Translations under genes and position numbers: made by a program | Shown here: in pieces, positions 12,300 to 24,066 of the stretch | How the letters are laid out: the number at the start of each line of letters is the position of its first letter | Numbering within the stretch: the first letter of the stretch is position 1 | Assembly: GCA_030762935.1 (NCBI GenBank) | Contig: CM060898.1 | Location: 99,827,281 to 99,891,280 of the forward strand | Length of the DNA: 64,000 nucleotides | Direction: 5' to 3' | Origin: Hymenopus coronatus | Lineage: Eukaryota; Arthropoda; Insecta; Mantodea; Hymenopodidae | Notes under the pieces: generated by a model | The model's input: the letters and a program-made list of their open reading frames with translations, nothing else | What the model was told of the DNA's origin: nothing | Databases searched by the model: none

Positions 12300-13057
12300 T
12301 CTTATATGTTCCATTCACATTACTTTCTCTACATCTATGTAACAAATTATTGATGGCAAGCTTATTCTTCTATCTGCTTCATGCCAATCAAGATAAACAT
12401 AAGCAGAATTTGTCTTATTACTAACTTCCTTGTAAGTAGAAGGGAAATAAGGGAATACACTAGGCTAAAACGATAGCCAGATCTTTAAAAAATGATTGCT
12501 ATGGGTTTGAAATCCATAACTTTGCATGACCATGAGTTGACAAGTTCCAGTATAGAAAAGTTGAAGTATTTTAAAATTGTAACCAATAGCAAGAAATATC
12601 TCGGAATAGGTCAACCCCACGAAAGAAAAAGTGTATGTGGCATATTTTGTGTGTTTAACGAGATCTATATTTTAGGTTAAGTAAGCTTTTCTCTATCTCT
12701 TGTGATTTACCAGTTATGCAAAATTCAACCAAATTCATTGAGAACAAAGATGTCATCAGAGGCTATTCAGAAAATTGAATATATACTGTTTGTCCCGTAA
12801 ACATTTTCAATATAAGGTATTTTAATCAAAATAGTTAGCCATTTTTGAGAAAATATTTTTTCTTCATGTAAACGGTAGTTGGGGGTAGGGGTTTTCTTTA
12901 ACATCTGCGTGTCGCGTCCTTGGAATATACTTAAACACCAAGCTGGATTAAGGGATCTCAAAATATGCATTTCTGGTAAAATCTCGGTAGGGAATTTTGG
13001 ATGCAATACAATACCTTCTTTATACATACTAGTACGTGGAGTGTATAGAGAAAGTAA
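12300..13057 (+). mobile_element. HN1 copy with loss of the CA-rich centre
   Basis: Start TCTTATATGTTCCATTCAC, end GAGAAAGTAATAC. The segment that normally contains the palindrome AAATACCAAGTTTGGTATTT and the CA tract is deleted around 12935-12945. Confidence 0.8.
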
Positions 13058-13177
13058 TACATGGTAATTGTGATTATGCTGCCATCTAGGCACAGGTAGT
13101 GTAAGTAGCTAGACTGGATGTTACCCCAGCGTCTTCTGCTTACTGCGGAGCAAAGTAGTACGTTGTATTATAAAAAA

Positions 13178-14035
13178 TCTTGTGTACCATTCACATGACT
13201 TTCTCCATATCCCTGCAATAAATAATTCTTAAAAAGCTTATACTTCTATTTACTTTATGCTAATCAGAAAAAAAAAAAATCTAATTACTCGCTTCCTTGT
13301 CAGTAGGAGCGAAATAAGGGACAACTGTAGGTTAAACTCATAGTCAAAAGCTGGTTGCTGTCAATGAAGTTCCTTTGTCTATATGGATAGGAGTTGACAA
13401 GTTCCTGTATGAGAAAAGTATACGTTTTTCATAGCAGAAACCAAAAATAAGGAATGTCACAAAAACGACGAACTCCACGAAAAAATGTATATAACATAAA
13501 TTGTGTGTTTTAATGTGCTCTACATTTTTTGTGTAGTAAGTTTGTGTCCATCTCTTACGGTTTAGCAGTTATTCAAAATTTAGTAAAATTCATCCAGAAT
13601 AAACTACTCTTCAGAGGCTATTCCCAGAAAATTCAAGATATAAATTTTATTTGCCAGATAAACATGTTTAATATACGAAATTTTAATCAAAATCGTTAGA
13701 GCCATTTTTGAGAAAATCAAAATTTTCGAAAAAAGTTCCATGTAAAGGGTAGTTGGGAGTGGGGGTATTTTTCTCAAAATCCTCGTGTCACATCCCTGGA
13801 AGATACTAAACTTAAATACCAAGTTTGGTATTTTACCGACTTTTCGTTTTTGAGTTATCGTGTTCACAGACACACGGACACACGGACACACGGACCTTTT
13901 TGTGAAAATGCTTTTTTTGGATATTGGGGACCCTAAAACATATATTTCCGGTGAAATCTCGGTATCGAATTTTTTGGTGGAGTGCAATATTTTCTCTATA
14001 CACTATGTACATAGTGCGTATGGAGAAAGTAAAAA
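13178..14035 (+). mobile_element. HN1 copy, complete, young subfamily
   Basis: An 858-bp copy with both terminal hairpins. It is very similar to the copy at 22266-23143, sharing CTTTCTCCATATCCCTGCAA, the A-run after AATCAGAAA and CGACGAACTCCACG. By eye about 95% of the first 350 bases match. The CA tract is three repeats of ACACGG. Confidence 0.9.
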
Positions 14036-14069
14036 GACCTAGAAGGCCGGCCGTTTTACGTAATATTGT

Positions 14070-14531
14070 ATTTTCTGGGAATAGCCTGTGAAGTCCTCTT
14101 CATTCGGAACAAAGTTTGTATTACTGGTAAATGTCTAGTGAACAACACGTAGATACCACAATAGAGTATATCTCTTTTAAACGCACAATTTATTTTAAAT
14201 ACATTCGTATACCTTCAGCTATTTCCAGAACAACCTTCGAAATGTTCTATACTAGTTCACAATCCTTTCGAATTTTACTTCTTTCTTGCGAAGTTATGGA
14301 AGGAGTATGAAATTATAAGAGAAATGTAAATGGCGTCCAATTGCTAAAACATTTGACAGTCACATTTCACTTTATATGTAGTACGTAATATGTATTACTG
14401 TAACTATTTCTGCAAAAATTTATCTCGATTAAACTGAAGCACATAGACATAGAAAATTTGGTAAGAATAGTTTTAAAGTGAGTAATATATGATAGAGGAT
14501 AGAGAATCTCATGTGAATGTAACACATTAGA
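14070..14531 (-). mobile_element. HN1 copy, 3' truncated and diverged
   Basis: Reverse orientation. It starts inside the element at TTTTCTGGGAATAGCCTGTG and ends with the 5' terminus CATGTGAATGTAACACAT. It is among the most diverged copies. Confidence 0.65.
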
Positions 14532-14535
14532 ATTG

Positions 14536-14635
14536 TTTTCTCTTAACCATGCAAAGACAACAGAATTAAAAAGCTAATCACCATGTGAACTCGTTTAAAA
14601 GATTTGACTATTCCCTTAAAGCCTACTGTGTTCTA
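14536..14635 (-). mobile_element. HN1 internal fragment
   Basis: A reverse fragment with the blocks CATGCAAAG and AAAAGATTTGACTAT, ending where the next reverse copy begins. Confidence 0.5.
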
Positions 14636-15450
14636 ATTCTTTTCTTTCTTCACACGTACTATGTGCATAGTGTATAGAGAAGATATCGTATTGCACCCAA
14701 ACAGTTTATACCGAGATTTCACCAGGAATATATGATTTGAGATCCCTGAATCCAAAAAAAAAAAAAGCATTTTTAGAAAAATGTCCGTGTGTATGTGTGT
14801 GGCATAGCTCAAAAACAAAAGTATTGGTATTTAAGTTCAGCATCTTCCAAGGATGCAACACGAAGATTTTCAAGAAAATCCCCCCACCCCAACAACGCTT
14901 CACATGGAACATTTTTCGAAAATGTTTATTTTCTCAAAAATGGCTTTAAAGGTTTTGATTAATATCGTATATTAGAGATATTTATATATAAAATAAAAGT
15001 ATACTTTGAATGTCCTCGGAACAGTCTCTCTATTCTAGATAAATTTTGCAGAATGCTGCATAACTGGTAAGCCGTAAGCGAGACAAAAACGTACTTAATA
15101 GAAAATGTAGATCTCGTTAAAGCACAGAATTTATGTTATACACATTTATTTCGTAGAGTTAGTAATTTTTTAAATATTCCTTATTTTTGGTTTCAAGCTT
15201 TAAAATACTCAAGTTTCCTCATACGAGAATTTGTTAACTTCTGTCCGTACAATAAAAGGAACTTCAATCACATAGGAACCAGCTTTTGACCATCGCTTTA
15301 GCCTATGATGCTCCCTTCTCTCTCCCTTTTACTTAAATGGAAACAAGTAATAAGACCATTTCTGCTATTTTTCTCGATTAGCGTGATGTAAATAGAAGCA
15401 TACGTTTTTAGCAGAGATGTAGAGAAAGTCATATGAATGAAACACATTAT
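14636..15450 (-). mobile_element. HN1 copy, near complete
   Basis: Reverse orientation. It starts with a degraded CTTTCTTCACACGTACTATG hairpin arm and ends GTCATATGAATGAAACACAT. The CA/GT tract is short, at 14787-14800. Confidence 0.85.
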
Positions 15451-15461
15451 ATTCTTTTATA

Positions 15462-15565
15462 TACCTAGAAGGAAGTAAGAATTTCTGCAAATGTTTATCT
15501 CCATTAACATGAAGTGGATACAAGAATAGTTGTTTGTTAAGTTACGTGAATTTGACACAGAAAAA
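15462..15565 (-). mobile_element. HN1 5' fragment
   Basis: A reverse fragment with ATTTCTGCAAATGTTTATCTC and a degraded terminus near 15560. It may be the remains of an earlier tandem neighbour. Confidence 0.45.
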
Positions 15566-16191
15566 TATATTTAGAATATGCTTTTAAAAATTTCCAGAGT
15601 GTAGGTTTATCTTTGCGAGAAACTGCCTGCCTTCATAATTATCAGTATTTTTTAATTTATTTTATTCTCTTTTGCAAAGATGTTTAGTAAAATACAAAGT
15701 GCTAATTTTGATTTGGGTGACACCTTAAACCGGAAAAATTGTCACCTTGTAATGTTCTTAAGGGTTACTGGGAGCTAAATGTTTTATTACAATCGGTTCA
15801 AAGAAATTGAAAGTAGCTTATTTTATAGCAATACTTATAGTTCTTATAACCTTTGGATATCCATAGAAAGTCAATATTTAGTTATCCCCTCCAGTTGGTT
15901 CAGGCTTTACAGCCATTTAAGAAATCGAAAATTGCTAGATTACTATTTTATAAAACAGAGTTTTTCTCAAAGCTACATTTTCACGCCTTATTCCACACCA
16001 TCTCATTTTTTGTTTAAATTCAAGTAAAATGTTCCCAAGATTTGCAGAAGTAGCTATTGTAAAGCTATAGCTGAAAAAATTATGCTAACATCAATAGTAA
16101 ATTTTAAAACTGTCATTATTCAATAATACAGATTGCTGGAATATCACAGCGTCAAGTTTTTGTGTTTGGTTCAAAGTTATAATTCGAAAAA
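15566..16191. other. Unassigned AT-rich spacer
   Basis: No repeat family or convincing frame was found. Confidence 0.5.
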
Positions 16192-16984
16192 TCTTGTGTG
16201 TTTCATTCACATGATTTTCTCTATCTATTCTGAAGACAAACTATTCTTACAAAACGTTCTTTACAAGTTAAATATTGCCAGGAATGTTCGTATTAGTATA
16301 AGTAGAAAGGAAGTAAAGGATTATGTACACTAGGCCAAAGCGACGGTCAAATATTTTAAAAGCTGTCACAATGGATTGGCATTGAGATATTTGATTTTCT
16401 TTCCATGGCCAATAGGAAAATAGGGATATAAGTCGGATGAGGACTTCCGTTTGAGGAGAGTAAGTATTTTAAAATTGAAATCAATAACAGGGAATATCGC
16501 TGAAATGGTTACCTCTAAAAAGGTATGCATGACATAAATTGTGTGTTTTAACGAGATGTAAATGTATTTTGCAGCGAGTTTTTGTCTATTTCTTACGATT
16601 TACCAGCTATGCAAAACTTCAGGATATACATTTTATCTGCCTGTAAACATCTTTAATATACAACAAGTTACAATGTTCTAAAAACTGTAACTTTCGAAAA
16701 TTTTAACATGCAAAGAGTAGTTTGGAGGGGGATTTTCCTGAAAATCTTTGTGCCGCATCCATGAAAGATACAGAACTTGAATACCAAGTTTGGTATTTAA
16801 TCGTCTTATCGTTTTTGAGTTATGCTGCCCACAGGACACGGACATCTTTTTATAAAATGTCTTTTTTTAAAATTCAGAAGTACTCAAAACATGTGTTACC
16901 GGTGAAATTTCGGTATTGAATTTTTAGGTGGAATACAATACATTCTATATCTACTATGTACATTGCTACATACGTGCATATTGC
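16192..16984 (+). mobile_element. HN1 copy with degraded 3' hairpin
   Basis: Start TCTTGTGTGTTTCATTCACA. All internal blocks are in order, but the terminal hairpin region (from 16943) is eroded and GAGAAAGTAA cannot be recognised. Confidence 0.75.
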
Positions 16985-17858
16985 AAAGTATCTACCCATT
17001 GTGAACTAAATTTAGTATTCACATTAAATAAAAGCAACGCAATTACAGTAGATCAAGTTTTTAGAAAAATATGTCCAAAATATACAAATTTGAAATTTAA
17101 TTCTCAGTGTCTCTTAAAGGTCCTTGGCGCGTATTGCCTGCAAGTCATAGAGTATACTAGTTTTTGCAAAATTAAACTTTGAAATTAGCAAGAAAAGCTA
17201 CATGTTAATACAACATAATTATATGTTAATGTAATTAGTTAACAGGAAAGGGCTGTACTTGATTATTGCACTTTATGCACGAAGTATTCTCCAACGCGGC
17301 CGTACTTAAAGCAGAAAGATTTATTAACTTAGCCGAGGAAACATAGAATGTATGCAGTTTCCTCTCTCCTGTTTCTATTTGAGAGCAGTTGTTCTTCTCA
17401 AAGTTTCTTACTCCATTATTTGCATAGCTTGGGGACTAGAGGACGATTTGCTTTTACAACAGTTCGTGAATGTAATAGCAAACAAATCTAGCCACTGGAA
17501 TAACTACAAATCTTATCTTATTAATGGAAAAGTGAATTTCCGAAAGGAAATCCTTCAGTCCGCAGATAAGCCTCCATCCTGTTCAACAATTCCTGCTTGG
17601 AGCAACGGGGTTAATTTGCTTGTTTTTCATGGCAACTGATTAAAACATGAACTAGATCTCCGTTTGAAAAGCTATATCAATTTGATATGAGTTTATAATC
17701 TTCTTCCGCTCTTAACGATAAGATTTTAACTGCTTCATTGGAGCTGCTTTAATGTGGCATAAGAATGCAACATGTTACGTCAATGAAAAGGACACCAATG
17801 CAAACCAAGCACTGGGAACTCGCTATTAGCTTCCAAAATTGAATATAATGTTTTTACT
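16985..17858. other. Unassigned island with weak open frames
   Basis: Two forward frames, 16928-17182 and 17352-17639, have fairly balanced composition. The second has an acceptor-like TTATTTGCATAG at about 17425. Neither resembles a protein I know, so I call no gene. Confidence 0.4.
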
Positions 17859-18641
17859 TTATTACTTTCCCTACACGTACTATGTACATAGTGTATAGAG
17901 AAGGTATTGCACTCCACCAAAAATTCGATACCGAGATTTCACCGGAAATATATGTTTTAAGGTCCCCTGTATAAAAAAAGTATTTTCAGAAAAAGGTCCG
18001 TGTGTCTGTGAACACGATAACTCAAAAACGAAAAGTCGGTAAAATACCAAACTTGGTATTTCAGTTTAGTATCTTTCAGGGATGCGACACGAAGATTTTG
18101 AGAAAAATACCCCCCAAGCTACCCTTTATATGGAACTTTTTTCCAAAATTTTGATTTTCTAAAAAATGGCTCTAACGAGTTTGATTAAAATATCATATAT
18201 TTAAGATACTTACCTGAGAAATAAGATGTATATTTTGAATTTTCTGGGAATAGCCTCTGAAGACTACTTTATTCTGAATGAATTTTGCATAACTACTAAA
18301 CCGTAGGAGATGGACAAAAACTTAACACACAAAAAATGTAGAGCACGTTAAAACAAACAATTTATGTTATTTACATTTTTTTTCGTGAAGTTGACCGTTT
18401 TTGAGATATTCCTTTTTCTTGGTTTCAGCTTTGAAAAACTTATACTTTTCCCATACAGGAATTTGTCAACTACTGTCCATACAAACAAAGGAACATCAGT
18501 CACGTAGCAACCAGCTTTTGGCTTTCACTTTAACCTACAGTACTCTCTTATTTCGCTTCTACTTACAATAAAGCAAGAAATAAGAATATTTCTGCTAATT
18601 TTTCTCGATTAACATGAAATAAATAAAAGATAAGCCTATTA
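17859..18641 (-). mobile_element. HN1 copy, 5' truncated
   Basis: Reverse orientation from the hairpin arm CTACACGTACTATGTACATA to about 18641, where the 5' terminus is missing and a second reverse copy begins inside a G run. Confidence 0.85.
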
Positions 18642-19355
18642 ACGTGTGTGTGGGGGGGGGGGGCATCATAGCTCAAAAATGAAAAGACCGTTAAAAACCA
18701 AACTTGCCATTTAAGTTAGGTATCTTCCAAGGATGCGACACGAAGATTTTCAAGAATACCCCAAACTACCCTTTACATGGAAACAATTTCGAAAATTTTG
18801 TTGTTCTTAAAAATGGCTCTAACGATTTTGATTAAAATCTCGTATATTTAAGATACTTACTTGACAAATAAAATGTATATCTTGAATTTTCTGGGAATAG
18901 CCTCTGAAAACTTCTTTATATTGGATGAATTTGACGGATTTTTGCATAACCGCTAAACCATAAGGGATGGACGAAAATTTACCTCACAGAAAATGTTGAG
19001 CACATTGAAACACATAATTTATGTTATATACATTTTTTTTCGTGGAGATGGTTGTTTTTAAGATATACATTGCTTTTAGTTTCAGCTTTAAAAACATATA
19101 CTTTTCTCATACAGAAATATGTGAACTTCTGTCCATACAAACAAAGTAACTTCAATCTCATAGCAACCAGCCTTTGACTGTCAGTTTAGCCTATGGTGCT
19201 CCCTTATTTCACTTCTACTTACAAGGAAGCAAGTAATAAGACTATTTCTGATAATTTTTTCTCGATTATCATTAAGTAAATAGAAGAATAAGCTTTTATT
19301 ATAAGTTATTTGTTGCAGAGATGTAGAGAAAGTCATGTGAATTGAACGCATCAGA
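18642..19355 (-). mobile_element. HN1 copy, 3' truncated
   Basis: The reverse copy lacks the terminal hairpin and starts in the CA/GT tract (TGTGTGTG then a 13-base G run). It ends with the intact 5' terminus GTGAATTGAACGCATCAGA. It lies head to tail with the preceding copy. Confidence 0.85.
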
Positions 19356-19818
19356 TTTTTCTAAAACAAATATCACGCTTCCAGGTACTCTAAGTGGTTA
19401 ATTATTTCCTGTAAAGTGGAGTATATGGCATCGTTACGAGTTTTCGTAATCGGACTAGAACTTCTAGTTCGTAAGTTCATACTATGCGCCATGATGACGA
19501 GAAATCAGCTCGTCGCACACAAACAAAATCATGACTTGCGTACGCAAAATGGCGCAATTTTGCCCAGGAACCTTCTTTCAAGGTGGAGTTTTTACGTACA
19601 CATAAACATTGCAGCGGCTTTAGTTCCTTTTCGAAAGAAGCCACGTTAAGAATGTTTGCGTTCGAAAAACTATATCACCCTCAGCAACGTTTAACCTGCT
19701 ATCTTGGGTTTTAAAGAGCCTAACTTTTCGTGGACACTTGCGGAGAGCGTCGGAAACAGCGAAGGGGGTGGCTGCCCTTTAACCTGTTTTGATCTCCTAA
19801 ATACCGGTCCATTTCATA
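19356..19818. other. Unassigned island
   Basis: No repeat match. A forward frame at 19416-19649 is open but unrecognised. Retrotransposon-derived sequence probably begins before 19819, but I cannot define its start. Confidence 0.4.
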
Positions 19819-20060
19819 CACTCTCTGATGCTCTACGCCTGCGAAGTGCGGGGTATGGCAGCAGACTCCTGGTTTCTCTGGTTACAGCGGGTACAGAATA
19901 GAGGACTCCGGTCGATCTATTCATATATCGAAGTTTCCCAGTGAGGCTACTACATGATGCTTCGGCCCTCCCATACGATGATGTAATTAGGCGCCGGGCT
20001 CAGAAATTCTACGCCAGATTGGACGAACTTGTCAGACTTATTGAACGCCGATCAGGCAGT
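19819..20060 (+). pseudogene. Relic of a Jockey-like LINE ORF2 C-terminal part
   Basis: One frame at 19819-19922 reads HSLMLYACEVRG...WLQRVQNRGLRSIY, matching the conserved LLYACEVWG and LQRVQNRALR blocks that follow the reverse-transcriptase core of non-LTR retrotransposons. The homologous reading then continues in another frame from about 19930 (ALPYDDVIRRRAQKFYARL), so a frameshift breaks the gene. The RT catalytic core is absent. Family knowledge supports a Jockey/I-like clade, but the exact clade is uncertain. Confidence 0.6.
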
Positions 20061-20726
20061 ATCGGGTTCCCCGCATGGTTTGCGGGCACCCACGGTATCA
20101 GTGGCTTCAAACCAGTCAATAGCAAATCAGCTGAACAAAGTACTCTCCCCTCCCAGCCTTGGAAGTGGTCAATCAAAATTTCCAACATAAACACATTCAA
20201 CCAAACTAAAAACCAGCGGAACAAAGGTAAAGAATGCTGCTCCTGAAAAATGCAACCGTTTGAGGAGCCTATCTATCGCTACCTCCTTAACATCACCCAA
20301 AACCTCACAATAATCACCAAACCTAAACCATCTTTCATTCCTGTGGTTAAGCCCTTACCAGGTAAGGTATACAGCAACTTAACCTAGGCTCACCATGAGT
20401 CTACCAGATCTCGAATGGACGAACCACTACACTGGGCAGCAGAATAAACAGTCAATTTAGGAACCAGGGAATCTAAATTGGCATTTACATGTATCATTTC
20501 ACTTTCAATCATCTCTTTTGCATTAATTTCTAGCAACATGCCTGACAACCTGCTTTAGTTAATAATAACAATAATACTATCTACTATTTTGATTCTTGAC
20601 CACGCCTGTTAATGCCATGAGCATATGTGTGACGAATATCGCCTTACATGAGCTTTTTTTTTTTACATATACGTAAATTTGCTGATATGGGGCTCTCGCT
20701 CTTTAAACACGATTAGCATATCATAA
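20061..20726. other. Unassigned DNA after the LINE relic
   Basis: The C-rich stretch 20130-20400 may be 3' untranslated sequence of the LINE relic, but no poly(A) end or target duplication was found. Confidence 0.35.
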
Positions 20727-20772
20727 ACATATGGCATTTTAATTAAAACCGTTAGCCATTTTGAGAAAATCG
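20727..20772 (+). mobile_element. HN1 internal fragment
   Basis: A short forward piece (TTTTAATTAAAACCGTTAGC and the following TTTGAGAAAATC) directly before a reverse copy. Confidence 0.6.
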
Positions 20773-21578
20773 ACTTTTACTTTTTCTACACGTATAAAGA
20801 AGGTATTGTAATGCACACAAAAAAATCGATACCGAGATTTCATCGGAAATACATGTTTTGGAACCCCCTGAATACATAAAAAAACATTTTTAGAAAAATG
20901 CCCGTGTGTGTGTGTCTGTGGGTAGCATAGCTCACAAACGAAAAAGCAATTAAATACCAAACTTTATATCTTCCAAGCATACGACACGAAGATTTTCAAG
21001 AAAAGCCCCAAACTACCCTTTACATGGAAAACATTTTGCAAAATAAATATTTTCTCAAAAATGGCTCTAACGATTTTCATTAAAATCTCTTATACATTTA
21101 ATTTGTCATGTAAATATAAATATATCTTCAATTTTCTGGGAATAGCCTCTGGGAGAATTTTTCGGAATTTTGAGTAACTAGAAAACCGTAAGAGATAAGC
21201 AAAAACTTACGTAACAAAAAATGCATATTTCGTTAAAACACAATTTATCTTATATACATTTTTTTCGTGGAGTTGACCGTTCTTGAGATATTCCTTGTTA
21301 TTATTTTTACATTTGAAATACTTGTATTTTTCTCATACGGTAATTTGTCAACTCCTGTTCATACAAACAAGGTACTTCAATCACATAACAACCAGATTTT
21401 AAAAGATTTAACTGTCGATTTACCCTCCATTATTTCCCTTCTACTTACAAGGAAGCAAGTAATAAGACCCTTTCTGCTAAATTTTATTCGATTAATATTA
21501 GTAAATAGAAGAACAAGCTTTTTAACAATAATTTATTGTAGAGATGTAGAGAAAGTCATGTGAATGGAACATATCAGA
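20773..21578 (-). mobile_element. HN1 copy, near complete
   Basis: A reverse copy whose terminal hairpin is shortened (CTACACGTATAAAGAAGG). It ends GTCATGTGAATGGAACATATC. The GT tract is at 20902-20915. Confidence 0.85.
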
Positions 21579-21590
21579 TTTGTTTTAAAA

Positions 21591-21715
21591 ACTGTTTCAC
21601 ATAAAGAATAGTTCAGGTTGGAAGGCAATTTTATTGAGAATCTTCGTGCCCCAGTCTTGGAAAATGCTGAACTTTCAATTTGGTATTTAACGGACTTTTC
21701 GTTTTTGAGCTATGC

Positions 21716-21790
<75 letters not shown>

Positions 21791-21872
21791 AACCATACTC
21801 ACAGTGAAATTGAACTTTTGAGTAGATTGCAATCTCTTACCTACGTATTATCTACATGATACAGAAAGTAAG
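21591..21872 (+). mobile_element. HN1 3' half with a TC microsatellite in place of the CA tract
   Basis: A forward fragment from ACATAAAGAATAGTTCAGG to a degraded hairpin and AGAAAGTAAGG. At the position of the usual CA tract it carries an uninterrupted (TC)n run (21719-21788). Confidence 0.8.
21719..21788. repeat. (TC)n microsatellite
   Basis: About 34 dinucleotide units without interruption inside an HN1 fragment. The leucine-serine repeat in the overlapping frame is a translation artefact. Confidence 0.95.
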
Positions 21873-22265
21873 GAGTATATTACTACAGACACTTTAATAG
21901 CAAAAGAACTGGCAAAAGCATATCAAAACGAACGTTCTCTGACGGCTTTCGAGGCAAGACTTTAGTTACAACCAAAGGGAAAACGACATATAAGACTGCC
22001 TGAGGCCAGATGAAAAGATAAATTTAATTAACACCTTGACGTAGAGCACAAGGAAGACGATAAACAAAATCTTGATAAACATCCACATTACCAAAATTCC
22101 ATAATGGCGTCATAAACCATAAAAAAGCACAACCAATTAAATGAGACATTTATAGACAAACGTATTACTTCTCTGTTATTGTATAGTTAGTAGATAAACA
22201 TTTTATTCTACCTAAAAATTAAATATTCTGGTTTAACGGAAACATATGTTGACAAAAACAAAAAA
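21873..22265. other. Unassigned AT-rich spacer
   Basis: Nothing recognisable. Confidence 0.5.
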
Positions 22266-23143
22266 TCTGATGTGTACCATTCACATGACTTTCTCCATAT
22301 CCCTGCAACAAATAATTCTTAAAAAGCTTATACTTCTATTTACTTTATGCTAGTCAGAAAGAAAAAAAAAAGTCTAATTACTCGCTTCCTTGTAAGTAGA
22401 AGCGAAATAAGGGACAACCGTAGGTTAAAGTGATAGTCAAAAGCTGGTTTCTATATCAGTGAAGTTCCTTTGTTTATATGGATAGAAGTTGACAAATTCC
22501 TGTATGAGAAAAGTATACGTTTTTCATAGCAGAAGCCAAAAATAAGGAATGTCACAAAAACGACGAACTCCACGAAAAAATGTATATAACATAAATTGTG
22601 TGCTTTAATGTGCTCTACATTTTTTGTGCAGTAAGTTTTTGTCCATCTCTTACGGTTTAGCAGTTATTCAAAATTTAGAAAAATTCATCCAGAATAAATT
22701 ACTCTTCAGAGGCTATTCCCAGAAAATTCAAGATATACATTTTATTTGTCAGGTAAATACGTTTAATATACGAAATTTTAGTTAAAATCGTTACAGCCAT
22801 TTTTGAGAAAATCAAAAATTTCGAAAAAAGTTCCATGTAAAGGGTAGTTGGGGGTGGGGGTATTTTTCTCAAAATCTTCGTGTCGTATCCCTGGAAGATA
22901 CTCAACTTAAATACCAAGTGTGGTATTTTACCGACTTTTCGTTTTTGAGTTATCGTGTTCACAGACACACGGACACACACACACACATACACACACGGAT
23001 CTTTTTGTGAAAATGCTTTTTTTTTTAGATATTGGGGACCCTAAAACATATATTTCCGGTGAAATCTCGGTATCGAATTTTTGGGTGGAGTGCAATACTT
23101 TCTCTATACACTATGTACATAGTGCGTATGGAGAAAGTAAAAA
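22266..23143 (+). mobile_element. HN1 copy, complete, young subfamily
   Basis: An 878-bp near-twin of 13178-14035, with an expanded CA tract (22973-22996) and intact hairpins at both ends. It is flanked by A runs on both sides. Confidence 0.9.
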
Positions 23144-23147
23144 ACGG

Positions 23148-23445
23148 AAAAAGGTTCCTGTGTATATCCACCTGATCAGCATAACTCAAAAACTGGAAGT
23201 TGTTTAAATGAGAAACTGGTATTTAAGTTCAGTATTTTCTAAAGATGCGACACGTCAAGTTAAGCAAATTACCCCAAAATTTTACATGAATTTTTTTTTT
23301 AAATTTTCTATATTCTCAAAAAAAAAAAAAAGAGAATAATATGTTGATATTGAATTTTCTGGGAATATCTTGTGAATTCCTCTTTATTCTGAAATAATAT
23401 TACATAATCTTGTATAAATGATAAATGTTAAGGGATACTCGAAAG
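23148..23445 (-). mobile_element. HN1 internal fragment
   Basis: A reverse fragment from a degraded GGTTCCTGTGTATATCC to about 23445, with the GAATTTTCTGGGAATA block. It lacks the terminal hairpin. Confidence 0.65.
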
Positions 23446-23699
23446 CGCACTAAATAAAAACTGTAGGCAAGTCATTTCCAAGCTATCCAATGTTAATGGG
23501 GTGAATCGTTCAATACTAGGTTATTCTTTCAGTGCTAAATTATTTCCCTCGATTGCACGGGAAAAGTATGGAATTTTAAGGCCAACATATAGTGTCCAAT
23601 TGTTAAATATTTGTCTGTCGTTTTTATCTTTCTATTTATAACGGAATGTGATATTTCTGAAAAGGTTTATCTAAATTCAAATGAAATTAAGTTTTACGA

Positions 23700-23948
23700 A
23701 ATTAAGTTAAGTTAAGTTAAGTTTTTCGTATTTATGGACGCTGTTTAACTGCTGCGACTTTCAGCGTCCCATTCTATATTGGACGTAATTTTGCTCAGAG
23801 GCCTTTTATTTCTGTTCTTTTACGTGCCGTATATTTTCAACACGGAATCCATGCTAGTAATGTTTACGTCCGAAAATGCCATTGCCCTCCGCCGGATTTG
23901 AACCCGTGATCTTGGGGACCTGAGGCTATCATGTTACCTCTAGACTAT
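23700..23948 (-). mobile_element. SINE-C copy
   Basis: Reverse copy with a tRNA-like head at 23885-23945 (B box on the minus strand GGGTTCAAATCC), the body phrase ACGTAAA, and the conserved end that reads AGCGTCC...CATAAATAC on the minus strand. Beyond that end lies a (TTAAG)n run at 23702-23722, which fits a short tandem tail. Confidence 0.75.
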
Positions 23949-23984
23949 AGTTCAATTCAAGTGAAATAGATTATAATAGGTTTA

Positions 23985-24066
23985 ACTTTCGTAAGACTAG
24001 TTTGCATACTCGCTAATAAACGGTAGAGGGATAGAAAAAAGTAATGCGAATGCAACACATCAGATT
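23985..24066 (-). mobile_element. HN1 5'-end fragment
   Basis: A reverse 5' terminus (AATGCGAATGCAACACATCAG) preceded by GTAGAGGGATAGAAAAAAG. It joins a complete reverse copy through a TTTTTG run. The same junction recurs at 27361. Confidence 0.7.

Noticed and set aside
8324..14035. CRISPR-like or satellite array
   Set aside because: The repeats are about 850-bp dispersed elements in both orientations with variable gaps, not short regular units.
21618..21821. Leu-Ser repeat protein
   Set aside because: Translation of a (TC)n microsatellite in an HN1 fragment.
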